A DNA stretch of 64,000 bases, from the NCBI GenBank assembly GCA_002633005.1, contig NMRA01000013.1:380490-444489 (forward strand), written 5' to 3'. The notes beneath the pieces are model-generated. The model was not told where the DNA came from. It was given only the letters and a program-made list of their open reading frames with translations, and did no database searches. This document shows, one piece after another, positions 24,859 to 35,918 of this stretch (its first letter is position 1; each line of letters opens with the position of its first letter). This stretch comes from Phoronis australis. Its lineage: Eukaryota; Phoronida; Phoronidae. A program made the translations under genes and the position numbers.

Positions 24859-26122
24859 TTCCTGGGATCTGGAAGGCTTTCACCGGGAGCAGATTATTAT
24901 GATGTCATCACGGTCGTACCTTTGACACCCTCACCCGCATTGCCACCTTCCCCGTCCCTCGCAGTCGCCACCCGTGTCCAGCACTCGCACCCCTCTTCTG
25001 GTGCCCAGGGCAACTGCCATGCCTCTCACTACTCCACTGAGACACTTGACAATGTCAGAATACTCGGATAAAAGACACAGTGACTGGCAGTTTCGTAGCC
25101 AAAGGGGGTGGGGGACACAAGAGAATCATGACACCCCTGGTTATTCCCAGTCAAAATTATGTGCATACTGCTTATACACGTACATGTAGCTCTTGGCAAG
25201 GTCTGCCATGGGTGGCTCAGCACTGACAAAGGTGGGGCTATAGACCCCCAGCCCCCTGTGGTGTATTGCCCTTAGACCACGGGCGGCGCAGCACTGAAAA
25301 AGTGGGGGCTATAGCCTCCCCCAGCCCCCTATGGCTGGTGCGCCGCCCATGTCTATCTTCATATTTCGAAAGAGCTGTCTAGGGACTGTTAAACTGAGCT
25401 CCCGTAAAGCAAAAATTTGAAAAAAGTAATCAAATTTCATTTAAATAGGACAGTGAACGATGTTTGTGTCATACGAATGATAAAACAGGTCTAGAATCGA
25501 TGCTGTTCTTTTACCGTGAGACGTTTGTTGCACGTTCCAGTAAAAGATCTTCATAATTAAGTCATCAGTAAATCTCAAATAACTCTAGAACGCTAAATCG
25601 TAGCTTTAATTAAATAAGTTGAGCTTTATGTATGCGAAACTCATTAGGGGAAAACGAAAGTGCGGTAAGACGATCACTTCACTGTCAATGAAATCACTTC
25701 TTCCCGATACGGAAGATGTGCAAAAATAAATTAGTGCTATCAAAATACATAAACGAGATATTTATCACTTCGAATAAGTGAAAAACCTGTAAAATGCATA
25801 AGCTGATGACCTGCTCACTTCAAGCTCATTAATGTCTAACACAAATTAGAAACTGAATATTCATTGTCGAGATGTTTGATGATACACTTATGAGATTAAG
25901 TCATATTTAAATTAAGCATCATATATTTCGTTCAAAATAAGTTCTTTGAAACGATTTCTCAAATTTACTGCCTAATTATCTGAAATTTACATTTTCTGCG
26001 TGCAATTTTCCGACGAATTTGGTGAAGAATGGCAAATGTTAAAGTTAATAATCGTGCATAATGCGTCATTATTGATAAAAGCACTGTCTTGGTCATTTTA
26101 ATAAATACATTAAACATTACTG
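24859..26122. repeat. 1.2-kb direct repeat, right copy
   Basis: It corresponds to 22844-24066. It has one clear extra block near 25256-25345, where a stretch starting CAGCCCC-TGTGG and containing CCACGGGCGG is partly duplicated. It begins one base after the N at 24858, so the junction itself is not reliable. Confidence 0.85.
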
Positions 26123-27303
26123 ATAACATTAAACGAGCAAAATAGGTAAAAATAACAGTAAAAATATACGTTTTTTAGTCATCCCGCCATCTCCCAGTGA
26201 TGGCATATGAAAATACTTTGAAATATACACTAGGACCATTTTTTCGTTTTCACTAAACACGTGATGGATTCAGATTTTCAAACTGTTTCAACTGAACGAG
26301 TATGGAAAGGTTGGTGATATTTTGTTGTTAACAAAGATCATGAAAACGAAGGAATTGTGAAACAAAGCTGTCCCAACTTTTGGATTGTTTTTGCTGACTT
26401 TTCTGAGAAACTGACCCCAAGTCACAATCAGGAACAAGGAAAGGTACCAACTGAACAGACACCTATAATTTCGTCAAAATCCTGCCATCCTAGTCGTCAA
26501 TTTCTTTCTCTAAAGTCTCTACTCTGCGTTGTAGTAAAACGTCATTTTTAATTGAGTCTAACCATAGACTATGGTCTAACACTTTTGAAACAATTTGAGA
26601 GAGCCCCGTGAAAATATAAGTAACATACCCAACTGAAGTTGTGCCTTTGCATATCCACGAGACCAAAAATGGAATATTCATCAATATTTAACAGATTATT
26701 TGAGTTTTAATTTGTACCCCTAGATTTTTGGTCAATGTTAAAATATTTCATGAATTTACAAAGATGTAATGAAAATAGCTTGCGATTTTTTTTTTTGGTA
26801 AAATGGAAGTATTGGCACCTTTCATTTGTTCACGCAAGTTGTGTTTTTCATGGCAAAATATGTTTTCAGCGATATTTTGTTAAGTTGTCTGGTAACGAAT
26901 TGTGTTTTGATAAAGGCAGTTCCATTAAATGATGTTGGCAATACCTGTTGTATCTTATCTGCTGTAGGTCCTGGCAAACAACCAAAATTTATTACATTGT
27001 TCACATGCAGTTTACTTGTGTGCTGAAATGATCGATCGGAAGAAACGTCTATTTTGTAGGCAATTTTCTTTACTGTTGTGTCTTGTTCGCCCAGTGCTTT
27101 GTCATTCAGGTTGTAACTGTGGCTTTTGATTATTCAGACCTCAATCAGAATCAGAAATGTTTATTGTATGTAGGCCTTGGCCTCATAATACAGTTAACAT
27201 TACATGTACAGCATTACAATGATTTCAGCTCTTACACGTATCACAATGCCCTTGAAAAAGCGCCAGGCTTTTTAGTTCACAAAAATCCTAGCTTTGAAAT
27301 AAT
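26123..27303. other. Intergenic, no gene seen
   Basis: AT-rich sequence with short open frames only. Nothing in it matches a family I recognise. Confidence 0.4.
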
Positions 27304-27570
27304 CTAACTACATTGTACTTTGGCATCATCTGTCACATTCGTCAGCAAATTTCTGCGCACGTCACCAAGGACAGAGCAGTGACACGTAAAATGAATCTCG
27401 TTTTCAATTTGACCAATATTGCATATTCCACAAATTCTCTTATCCTCGATTAGACCTGCCTGTTGCCCTGATTCAATGTAAAGATTGTGCATTGAGCATC
27501 TAAAACGAGCAAGTATTTTCCTTAAGTTGGGGTCTTATAAGTTCTGCAGTTCCGTTTTGATAGTACAATA
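27304..27570 (-). pseudogene. Non-LTR retroelement ORF2 C-terminal fragment
   Basis: The minus strand encodes M-H-N-L-Y-I-E-S-G, then R-I-C-G-I-C-N-I-G-Q-I-E-N-E-I-H-F-T-C-H-C. This is the typical C-terminal Cys-Cys-His-Cys tail of CR1/jockey-type reverse transcriptases (C-x2-C...E-x-E-x-H-F...C). Upstream, L-A-R-F-R-C-S continues the same pattern after a one-base frame change near 27517, and Q-N-G-T-A-E-L-I-R-P sits in the other frame. The reverse transcriptase domain is missing, so this is a short 5'-truncated relic. The stop is at 27304. Confidence 0.65.
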
Positions 27571-30500
27571 GAATTGATATTTATTCGAATTATTAATTAC
27601 AGAATGCCACTTTTGTACGCCGCTGTCAATTAATCTCTGACGAAATCATGAAAAGAATAAATCTACATGTATGTCACGCGGTCTGTAAACCCGTAGGTAT
27701 ACAGTAGCATTTTTACAGAATACAAAGTGTTTGCCCAGTTGTGCCTGCCGCCGTCCTCACATTGTTGCCGTAACACATTGTTGCCGTAACACATTGTAAC
27801 ACTGAATATCATAGAGAATAATCGAGGGCTTAGAATGCAGCAAAGGTAACATAAATTACGAGTAATACATATCATAAGCAAGAGGTACGCGCCTCAATAA
27901 TCAGAGGTGAGCAGTTGAAAGTAGGTGATTGCAGGGTGGGCAGGTACAGAACCTGTAGGATGATGTCCAGGGGATCAGGGAAGTAATAAACATAAGACAA
28001 GTCTGCTGAAGAAGAGGTGGGAGCAAAAACGGGGAGCGCCCCTCAACCAAAACGTTGGGAGCGCAGAGTAGCTTTCTGCCCTCCAATATTCCAGGTATTG
28101 ATATCAATTAATTAACAATTAGTTATTAAAACTTTCAACATACAAACTTTGTTTTAAAACAAAATTGAAAAGATAACAGACTCTCCTCCCCCAGCCATCA
28201 AACGTTTCCTACGCCAATGACCTCTTATGCCTTCCAAACACGGGTTCAGATCTTTGATTCGAAATTTCACACCTTACGGCATTCTACCTTCAAGCAGTGT
28301 GGTCTGTGCCCAATTACAGCCCAAATAGCGAATCAAGAAGGAAAATAGGGGGTCCAAATCCATTTGACTCCCCATGGATCCGCCTGTGCTCAACTGAGCT
28401 GCCTAAATCTTGAGAATTTGTTTCTTTACTCACAGCTGTTATATTTTTCTATCATTTTATCTTTACTGCGAGTTCCTCTTTTGACTTATGACGTTTTCTA
28501 ATAATAAGAACTGCACCTTTGATCCAGTCAAATTATTTAGGGACATAGTCCTTAAATTAGGGGCGTTGCATGAAAAGATCCTTACTTATTTTCAATAATT
28601 TTGAGAATTCAACATAGAAAACTCACAACTACGCAGTAGATTTAGGGAACATAGTGGAGTCGTTATTTGGAACTGTTTCGTGCAACCGGGCACTTCACCC
28701 CCAGCACCCGTGCCTGACGAGATCTGAAATGGGCAGCGAATTGGGGTTGGGTTGTGGTGAATGAAACTGGGAGCAACAGGGGTAGAGAGCTGACAACTAG
28801 CAAAAGATGGAATTCCTGCCTGCAGTCCAGTAAACCTGCCTTGTATGCCCCTATAAAACAGCCAAGATGCCTGTTGAATGCACAGTTCATTTAGGGTAGC
28901 TTTTTACGATGCAGCACTCGCAAACTATTCACATTTTATCAAATCAGCTATCAGCGGTTAGTTAAATGCATATTCAGTCTACATTGGCAGGTAAAAATAG
29001 TCAACTTCAAAGTAAATAAGGTAAGGACGCCTTAATTCCTGACTTGATGGTTTAAGACCCGTGTCAAAACCAAAACGACATCATCACTGAGTGAATAAAT
29101 AAAAAAGCAACAAATAATAATTAATAAATAACAATAAATAAATAATGAAGTATAGATAAAAACAAATGTATAATAGCATAACAAGAATAAAATTAGTAAA
29201 TAAATAATAATAGTAAATACAAATGTCTTTCAGATCTGAATGTAGTAAGTGCTGCAGAAAGAAATGAAAGATAATAGTTAGAAACATCAATGGGCATAGG
29301 ATAAACTAATCAGTAGTTCCCAAAATCATACAAACCATGTACCATGATTTTCTATATATTAAGCGATCAAATGCAGGGAATAGTTAATTACCCAGTCCAT
29401 CACTGATTGACTTGCAACAGTTTCACGCAAAAACATCCCTTGTATCAATCGTGAACATCATCTATCTTAATCAGTGCGGAAGCAAAAAAGCATAAGTCAC
29501 GAATTTTCAATTAACTATTGCTGCAGCCGTAGGCAGTGCAAAAAGCACCGCTGCTTTTTTATCGACCGGAGCTGTCGTATCTTGCCATATAGTTGTTTAT
29601 TGCACACACGCACGCTAGACGTCTCTACGATCCATGAAACAACAATGTCCGCCTGTGGCCGTCCAATGGGAAGGTGAATTGTCTCCCTCTCTCAGCCTGT
29701 GCATGTAACCCAGAGATGACTCGTTGTCTTTGCACGAGTCACGAGCGGGCCCTTCGTACCGTCTGTGTACTTCCTGAAGTATTTTGCGCGTGTGCTCGGC
29801 GACTTCGTGACGACTTCGTGGCAACATGAGATTTTTTACCAGATCGCCAAACACAATTTTAGGTTGCATTGGTGAAATCGAGCGCTGTCAAATGACGAGA
29901 ATTTTACAGCCTGTATCAATATTTTATAATCTCTAATCCGACGAAAGTTTTTTCAGTGTTTTGTTGAAACATTTTGAGAACACTTTCTTATAACAGGGAC
30001 AATGTATTTCATGAAAAATAGTTTGAAGGTTTTAGCTAAATCAGCTGAAAGTGCGGAATACAAGTCTATTTCAAAAACGTTACATAATCATTACTGGTAA
30101 TATTTTATATGTTTACCATTTCATTACATAAAACAAACCGATGAGTGGAAGGCCAGATCGGACTCAATCCATTAATATTAACAGACACAAAATAATTGAA
30201 CGCCTACAAATCAGCTTGTCAAAGAGATGTATTTATGTGGCTTCTCCCATTATCCGTCTAAGCAAAGTACAAAGTCAAGCAGACTTGATAATGGCGACTC
30301 AATAACAGTTATTCAGTCTCCAAACCGTGTGTGTTTGAAATTTCCAGGTAGAAGCGTGGCTGAAAGGAAACACTATAACATGGACTATTGGCGTGTTTAC
30401 GTTCCTGATTTGATAAGATGGCGCCTGCAGCCCTGCATACCACTTATTTTGACATTTTACGAGTTAGTAGAAATAGGAATACATATCAAATTTTACTTCT

Positions 30501-31479
30501 TTGCATCAGTAATGCATTTCACCACTGTTGGACACGGCATGAAGTCACCGCCACAACAGGCAATCGATTCAGTTTCTTATAAATGATTCACCCGTGACCG
30601 CTCGATGACATGCCACATGTTCCGCTTCATTTGGTTTCGTGTAACTTTCATGCTAGATACTCATTTGCTATTGCATATGTAAGTCTGTGTCTCGCAAGAC
30701 TTGTCAAGCTCGTGTGCCTTGGATGCACTAGTATGAAGTTGGGTAACCTTGTGTTTGCCATTCTAGGCTGGTGCCCACAGTACATGAAGATTGTTTACCT
30801 AATGCGGGCACCAGAGTGAGCAATCTTTAAATGACAAACGGAAAATACCGTAAAAACGGTTTTGCCCCAATAACTTAACTTTTGTCGGTCTTAAAGGTGT
30901 AGTTTGCCCTGCGGTGGACTTTCAGCTCTGTTTTGGCCTGCAGTGCTGAAAATTTAGTCGTGTGCATCACAGGTTTTTGAAAATTTGTATTACGATCTCC
31001 TGGTTTTGAAAAAATGATGTCATTTTGAAAAGGCATGGTTTTAGAATACGTTTTTGGTTTATTCAAAAATTCATTTTGTACAAACCTTAACAAAAATAAG
31101 GCGTATGAAGTTTGTCTTGATATGGGACAAATTTCTCTGGAAAAGACGACGAAAACTAATCCACATCTGAGGTTCACTTTTGTCTTATTTTTCCTACTAT
31201 TTGCCTCGCAATCCCACTTTATCACACTCTTCATTAATGTTACATGATCATCACCCTTCTCAAACTCGTTCAGCTTGCTGCGCCAAGTCAGTGGCGACGA
31301 AAGTCATCTGGGCCCACGATGCAACACGACATCGGACATTCTAGACAGTTCAACCGTCTCAACTGACAACAGAGACGGTAGTCATCTCATAGGTGTCCCA
31401 TGTACCGGAAGCTTTTCGGCGTACTATGCCTCGCAGTTATGGAACCACTCTGTTACCAGCAGTACATTTTGTGCATAGA
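27571..31479. other. Intergenic, repeat debris
   Basis: It contains a 16-bp tandem duplication near 27759-27800 (unit CACATTGTTGCCGTAA), an A/T simple-sequence block at 29090-29215 (AATAAATA type), and the open frame at 29615-29869. The GC-rich part at 27910-28090 looks like a dispersed repeat end. No other gene is supported. Confidence 0.4.
29615..29869 (-). CDS. Possible small ORF, 84 codons, unknown
   Basis: The minus-strand ATG sits in a good context (CACCAATGC). The frame is open for 84 codons to TAG and is richer in GC than its surroundings. The product begins M-Q-P-K-I-V-F-G-D-L-V-K and is hydrophilic with many charged residues (R-H-E-V-A-E-H-T-R-K-I-L). No signal peptide or membrane segment is visible and I recognise no family. 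It could be a first exon, a retroposed fragment or chance. Confidence 0.25.
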   Translation of the reverse strand: MQPKIVFGDLVKNLMLPRSRHEVAEHTRKILQEVHRRYEGPARDSCKDNESSLGYMHRLREGDNSPSHWTATGGHCCFMDRRDV

Positions 31480-31900
31480 GGGACACCTTAGGAGGTTGTT
31501 GGTGTCTTTAGCTCTTCGCAGCTCGAACAAATACTCCCACAATCTTCGTTCAGTTGCCCAATTTGACAACTGTCTATTACATTGCTCGCGCCAAATGATA
31601 CAGGGGCGTCATATCCCCTGGCGCGAGCAGTGTAAAAATGGACAGTTGCCGATTTGGGCCTCTGATTGGGGGACTGTTCGAAAAAAGTTTGATCACGGGA
31701 GTACTTGTTTGAGTTGGAAGGAATGAACAACGGCCGTCAAAGGTGCCCTTCTATTAGGAAAAGATACTCACAACAGAATGACTTTGACGGTTTAATCAGA
31801 GTACGGCATGATTCGCCGAATAACTTCTGGCGCATGGAGGGCCTATAGGATGGCCACCGTCACTACTGCCATCGAGACGGTGGTACTGTCTATGGACATT
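31480..31900. repeat. Dispersed repeat with stem-loop core
   Basis: The segment 31567-31648 folds as a long hairpin: CAACTGTC...TTGCTCGCGCCA...CAGGGG pairs with CCCCTG...TGGCGCGAGCAGTG...GACAGTTG. A diverged copy lies inside the transposon at about 53850-54110, sharing GCGC(G/A)AGCAGTGT, GGAGTAC-TG and the GGCATATGGAGTACC / GGCGCATGGAGGGCC line. Confidence 0.5.
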
Positions 31901-32261
31901 CCTGACTCAACTCCTACACAATCCCCTGATCCCTCCCTATAGCTCCCCCCCCCCTCCCCGCACAAACAGGGCTCCTTTGTATGCAATTGCACCCGAGACC
32001 ATTAGTTGCCTAGTGCTTGTTGTCACACAGAACACATACATGTACTGTACCTCAAGTAATAAGAAATAAGAAATGCAAAATTGATAATTCTGAGTAGGTG
32101 CATACAAGCAATGTCAGCAGTATTGTCGACTTAACAGCAACTAGTTATTAATGCAAAATATATGGACACAATCCTCAGTAAGGAACATTTTTATTATGGC
32201 TTTTCATTTCCCTAAGGAAGCTGAGTATGGCTGTTCAGAAAACGTGTGTTGCATACGCCTA
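31901..32261. other. Short spacer, no gene seen
   Basis: It contains a C-rich run at 31947-31959 and AT-rich sequence. Nothing else is recognised. Confidence 0.4.
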
Positions 32262-33205
32262 TACCAAACGTTTAAAGGCGAAGACAACCCTTTTCACGTC
32301 ATTGTTAGCAAAAATAAGGTTCGTTGATTATCCCACACATATTTTTCAGTTAATTACAGCTTTTTGTAATTTAAACAATTACTCTTCCTCTACTCCGGAA
32401 GTGACGTTTTGGGAGGCAAGAATTTCGCGCCAATTTCTTTTCATCAATAGTCTAACTGTAGGGCTGCCGAGTCAGTCATTGTACTATCTCGGATGTGATA
32501 AGTCCGGTCGACGTATGCTTTTGTTTACAAGTCAGTCAACATGCCACACAGTTGCTGCGTGCCGGGATGTACTCATTATCGTCTCACGGACAGAGGAAGA
32601 ACAGCCCCACTTGACCGAGTGTCCCGCGACACACTCCCACTGGATAGTGACCTGAGCTCAAAAACTGCTTACATCCCGCAGCCTGACTCCCTCGCCACAC
32701 ACCTTTCACCTTCTAAATAGCTCCAGTATTTTAGACAAGTCCACAATAAACTTATCAAAGGTTGGTTCACCGATCTGTTCATTGCACGACTAACTCTCCT
32801 GTGGGTGTTTAACTGTGCCTGTATTAACTCCCACCATTCAACATCGCAGCAGGGCTGCTTACAGGCTCTGGGCGGTGATGAATACATCTTGGTACGCAGC
32901 AACAGTGTGACATGTTGACTGACTCGTAAACAAAGGCAAACGACGACCGAACTCATCACAACCGAGGTAGAACAATGACTGACTCGACAGCTCTCACAGT
33001 CAGACTATATGAAAAGAAATTGGCGCGAAATTCTTGCCTCCTAAAACGTCACTTCCGGAATAGGGAAGAAATAGTTAATTAAAATACGAAAAGCTGAAAT
33101 TAAAAGAAAAATATGCATGTCTGGGATCGATAATCAACGACACTTCTATTTGCTAAAAATGACATGAAAAATGTTGCCTTCGCCTTTAACGGAGCTTCAC
33201 GGGCT
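32262..33205. mobile_element. Inverted duplication of a THAP-type transposon 5' end
   Basis: The left arm, about 32262-32600, and the right arm, about 32870-33205, are reverse complements with moderate divergence (shared AAAGGCGAAG, GGAAGTGACGTTTT, GGAGGCAAGAATTTCGCGCC). Each arm ends inward with an ATG frame: left M-P-H-S-C-C-V-P-G-C-T-H-Y, right (minus strand) M-S-H-C-C-C-V-P-R-C-I-H-H. This C-C-V-P-x-C start is typical of THAP zinc fingers, which occur in P-element and Kolobok transposases. Both frames break soon after. The structure is a non-autonomous foldback derivative. Confidence 0.6.
32541..32655 (+). pseudogene. THAP-domain start, broken
   Basis: The frame opens at ATG 32541 with two Cys, then V-P-G-C and a nearby His, matching the N-terminal zinc ligands of C2CH THAP domains. 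It stays open to 32720, but the later Cys-x2-His pair of the domain is not present. It is one arm of the inverted duplication above. Confidence 0.45.
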
Positions 33206-35740
33206 TCGGAAGCAACGAATATTATGATTACGTCAAAATCCAATTTCCTCGCATGAGCAACTTCCACGGGTAGGTATCTCAAACTCGTCAGTCAAGTTTA
33301 TCATGTGGTGGTAGAATGGAGATCGTCATTTTGCACTCACAAGAACACTGAATCGTTTATCTATGACTGAATGACCATTCTTCCAGAGCAACTGTCAATA
33401 ACAGGCTATTAAATATCTTCAGGTTTCTTCTTAAAGAGCTTACCCAACAGGTAGATGCGAAGCGTTTTTTCCAAGCGTAGCTGAGAGGATTTCCAGTCTA
33501 CTAATTTCATAACAAAAATGTGAAATGAAACACTTGCACTTATGGCTTAATTGTCATATCTAAAATTAAAATAGTGATTGACTTTTTCCCGTGAAAATTA
33601 CGGAAGAAAGTTGTTTAGTAGAGTGCTCTAACGGAATTTCAAATTCGTGTTAACAGCGCACTTAATTAGCAAACCCGTTCGAGAATTCGCCATTGTTACA
33701 TCTGGTAAACTGATCGTCCATTACAATGACACTCTGTTCTTTCTAAAATCTTTGCAAAGCTCTTACTGTGTACAACTCGCACGTTGCCGACACGTTGCCT
33801 TGGGCGAGTTCAGTTGTTATCTTGCCGCCCGTTATTTTTGTGTTCATGACTCATCATTGTGGACCGTTGTGTGTAGTTCTGTTGACTGGCAATTATGTAG
33901 TTTAAACCAACAGCTTCTCAAACGATTATGTCTTACCCCTTGTTCACGAAGCACTTCTACTCTTCACATATTACTTCGCATGCCCTCGTGGTCTGATTAG
34001 TGACCTCTCTGCATGACATTGCGTCATTATCACGAGCGCCTCAAGGATTAACAACGTAGTACAACTATTGTCCTGGTCAAGGATCTTCACACCTGTGATG
34101 TAAAGTAATGGATAATGGATTTTTCTCGCCTTGTACATATCTTACTGCATGTGCGTACTGACTGCATGGATTATATATGCATGTTGATAATATTTTGTAA
34201 TTTTGAAGCTTCTCGTTATAGTTTTGGTATGTAACCTTCTATTGATCATCTGTCCAAGAACTGGCATTATGGTGGTATACATGTAAGTAGTGACAAACGC
34301 TGAGGGGCGACCTTGGGAAATTTGTGGAGACCGAGCGTGGGGTGTTGGGGAGAATTTCTTGAAGATCGGGAATAGGGGCTTACGTCAGTGTACGCAGACA
34401 TTTTACATTCAGGAAATGTGGTTGCCCTAACGGCACCTTAGATCTACCGGTTTGCAGATTTCGGTTTTGAGAGCCACCATTAGGCAGCCTTCTTGATCCC
34501 CAAGGCCCCCATCATGACAACTGGTCTAGTTTCTTCTAGCCCACCAAAAATGTAAGCCCACTGCTTTGTATTTTTGGACTGATCCAGACCATGTAAAATT
34601 AGGAAATGAAACCACTCGGCTCGGTGAATTTTAGAGGCCTCGAGGTTTGATGTAAAATATTGATTTAGTAGCCGCCGGACCTGCTGGACCGGTTCCAGCG
34701 GGGCCAATGTCTTGTCTGTTTCGCTGACAAATTCAGCGTAGACAATAACGAGCAACTACATGTACGTGTATATTGTATAAAGTAAGGCGCGGTTACTGAA
34801 ATAACAACACTCTAGCGAAAAGTACTGCAAAACTAGTATCGACAGTGGCTGTTTAAGGGAAGGTAATGGGCCAAAGTATTAACTAGACCAGTTCATAGAT
34901 ATTTATTCTATGAGGAAATTGAGAGTGTTGCTAGGATATTAGACACATAGTTAAAGGTGTGGTGTGCTTTCATATTGTGTTCCCCGTATCTACTCACACG
35001 AGGCTTCGTTAGGCCAGGTCTTGTCGTTGACTCAACCTTTAAAGTGGAACTTGCAGGTTAATTCCTTATCTCAGTCTTTGATTGCTTGGCCAAATTGGGT
35101 AGAATTACACAACATATGGCGGCGATGTGCATATGAAGTAGGTTGAAAATTGACAAATGTTTTTAAGAACGACTTTGGTGGCGAAAATGATCCACCGCAA
35201 ATCACTGAACCATATCCAGTAAGTATCGTGACGAGGTGCTGGGAATAACACTGCATGATGCGGGATTTAATTTGTGAGCCTTGAGGTACGTCATTGATGC
35301 AAGGGTCACTTATTTTTAGATTTTTTGTTTTCACATTTACAAACTGTCAATGAATTCTAATGCAATTTGTTCAGCGTAGATAATTTTAAAATAGAATTGC
35401 TGTTTATTTCCTGCTATACCTTAGCATAATTAGAAGCATATAAATACATCTTTAATATACATCTTTAATTAGAAAGTCTAGATTAGAAGAGGCAGGCAAA
35501 TATTAATTCGGACTACACGTCACATACACATTAGTCATGTCGGAGCTCTAAGAATAAGGTATTTTACACTCATTACTGTGTGGTCACGAGGAGTATGGAT
35601 TGATTACTTATATTAAAATAACACGATTTATTCCAAGAAAGCAAGAAAGTCAAAGTATGCGTCACGATTTTTGCATGCGGTGAATGTGCAGATAATTTGA
35701 CGATCGCACAAGCGCACAGACGTGGGATGGCTTTTGATCT
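33206..35740. other. Upstream region of the peptide gene
   Basis: No gene is firmly seen. The minus-strand open frame at 34480-34755 is listed separately. The frame at 33647-34000 has no family features. Sequence is AT-rich from 35320 onward until the promoter. Confidence 0.4.
34480..34755 (-). CDS. Possible exon, about 90 codons, unknown
   Basis: On the minus strand a frame runs from a TAG (possible splice acceptor ACATGTAG) through V-I-V-Y-A-E-F-V-S-E-T-D and R-A-E-W-F-H-F-L-I-L-H-G to G-A-L-G-I-K-K-A-A-stop. Composition is protein-like, with a mixed charged and aromatic pattern and no low complexity. There is no ATG at the front, so it would have to be a last exon. I recognise no family; a transposon relic is equally likely. 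Confidence 0.25.
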   Translation of the reverse strand: MLVIVYAEFVSETDKTLAPLEPVQQVRRLLNQYFTSNLEASKIHRAEWFHFLILHGLDQSKNTKQWAYIFGGLEETRPVVMMGALGIKKAA

Positions 35741-35744
35741 GGGT

Positions 35745-35752
35745 TGACGTCA
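35745..35752 (+). promoter_or_regulatory. cAMP response element (perfect TGACGTCA)
   Basis: The full palindromic CRE lies 30 bases upstream of the TATAAA box and 97 bases upstream of the peptide-precursor ATG. Consensus CREs bind CREB-family bZIP factors. A CRE at about -50 to -70 from the cap site is the classic control element of vertebrate somatostatin genes. Function here is inferred from position only. Confidence 0.6.
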
Positions 35753-35781
35753 TCACCCCACGTGACAAGAGTTTGAAGTAT

Positions 35782-35787
35782 TATAAA
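35782..35787 (+). promoter_or_regulatory. TATA box of peptide precursor gene
   Basis: TATAAA lies 62 bases before the ATG. Transcription would start near 35812, giving a 5' leader of roughly 35-40 bases. The spacing CRE-TATA-ATG is coherent, and no other TATAAA lies this close to the start. Confidence 0.55.
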
Positions 35788-35849
35788 GTCGAAGCTGGGA
35801 TCACAATTTTAACACTTTCTACATTCCCGTACGTGTACCAGACAAGACA

Positions 35850-35918
35850 ATGGCATTTCTCTCGCAGAATTTGGTTTGCATCTCTGTTTTGTTGGCGACG
35901 CTTCTGATCGTGGAAAAG
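35850..35918 (+). CDS. Peptide precursor exon 1 (signal peptide)
   Basis: The ATG is preceded by GACAAGACA, with purines near -3, and is the first ATG downstream of the TATA box. The exon encodes M-A-F-L-S-Q-N-L-V-C and then a run of small and branched hydrophobic residues ending V-E-K. It ends in phase 0 at GTGAGTATG. A signal-peptide-only first exon is common in neuropeptide genes. Confidence 0.75.

Noticed and set aside
27985-28070. Hammerhead-like CTGCTGAAGAAG...GCAAAAACG
   Set aside because: The conserved CUGAUGA core is altered and the arms do not pair; chance or a decayed repeat end is more likely.
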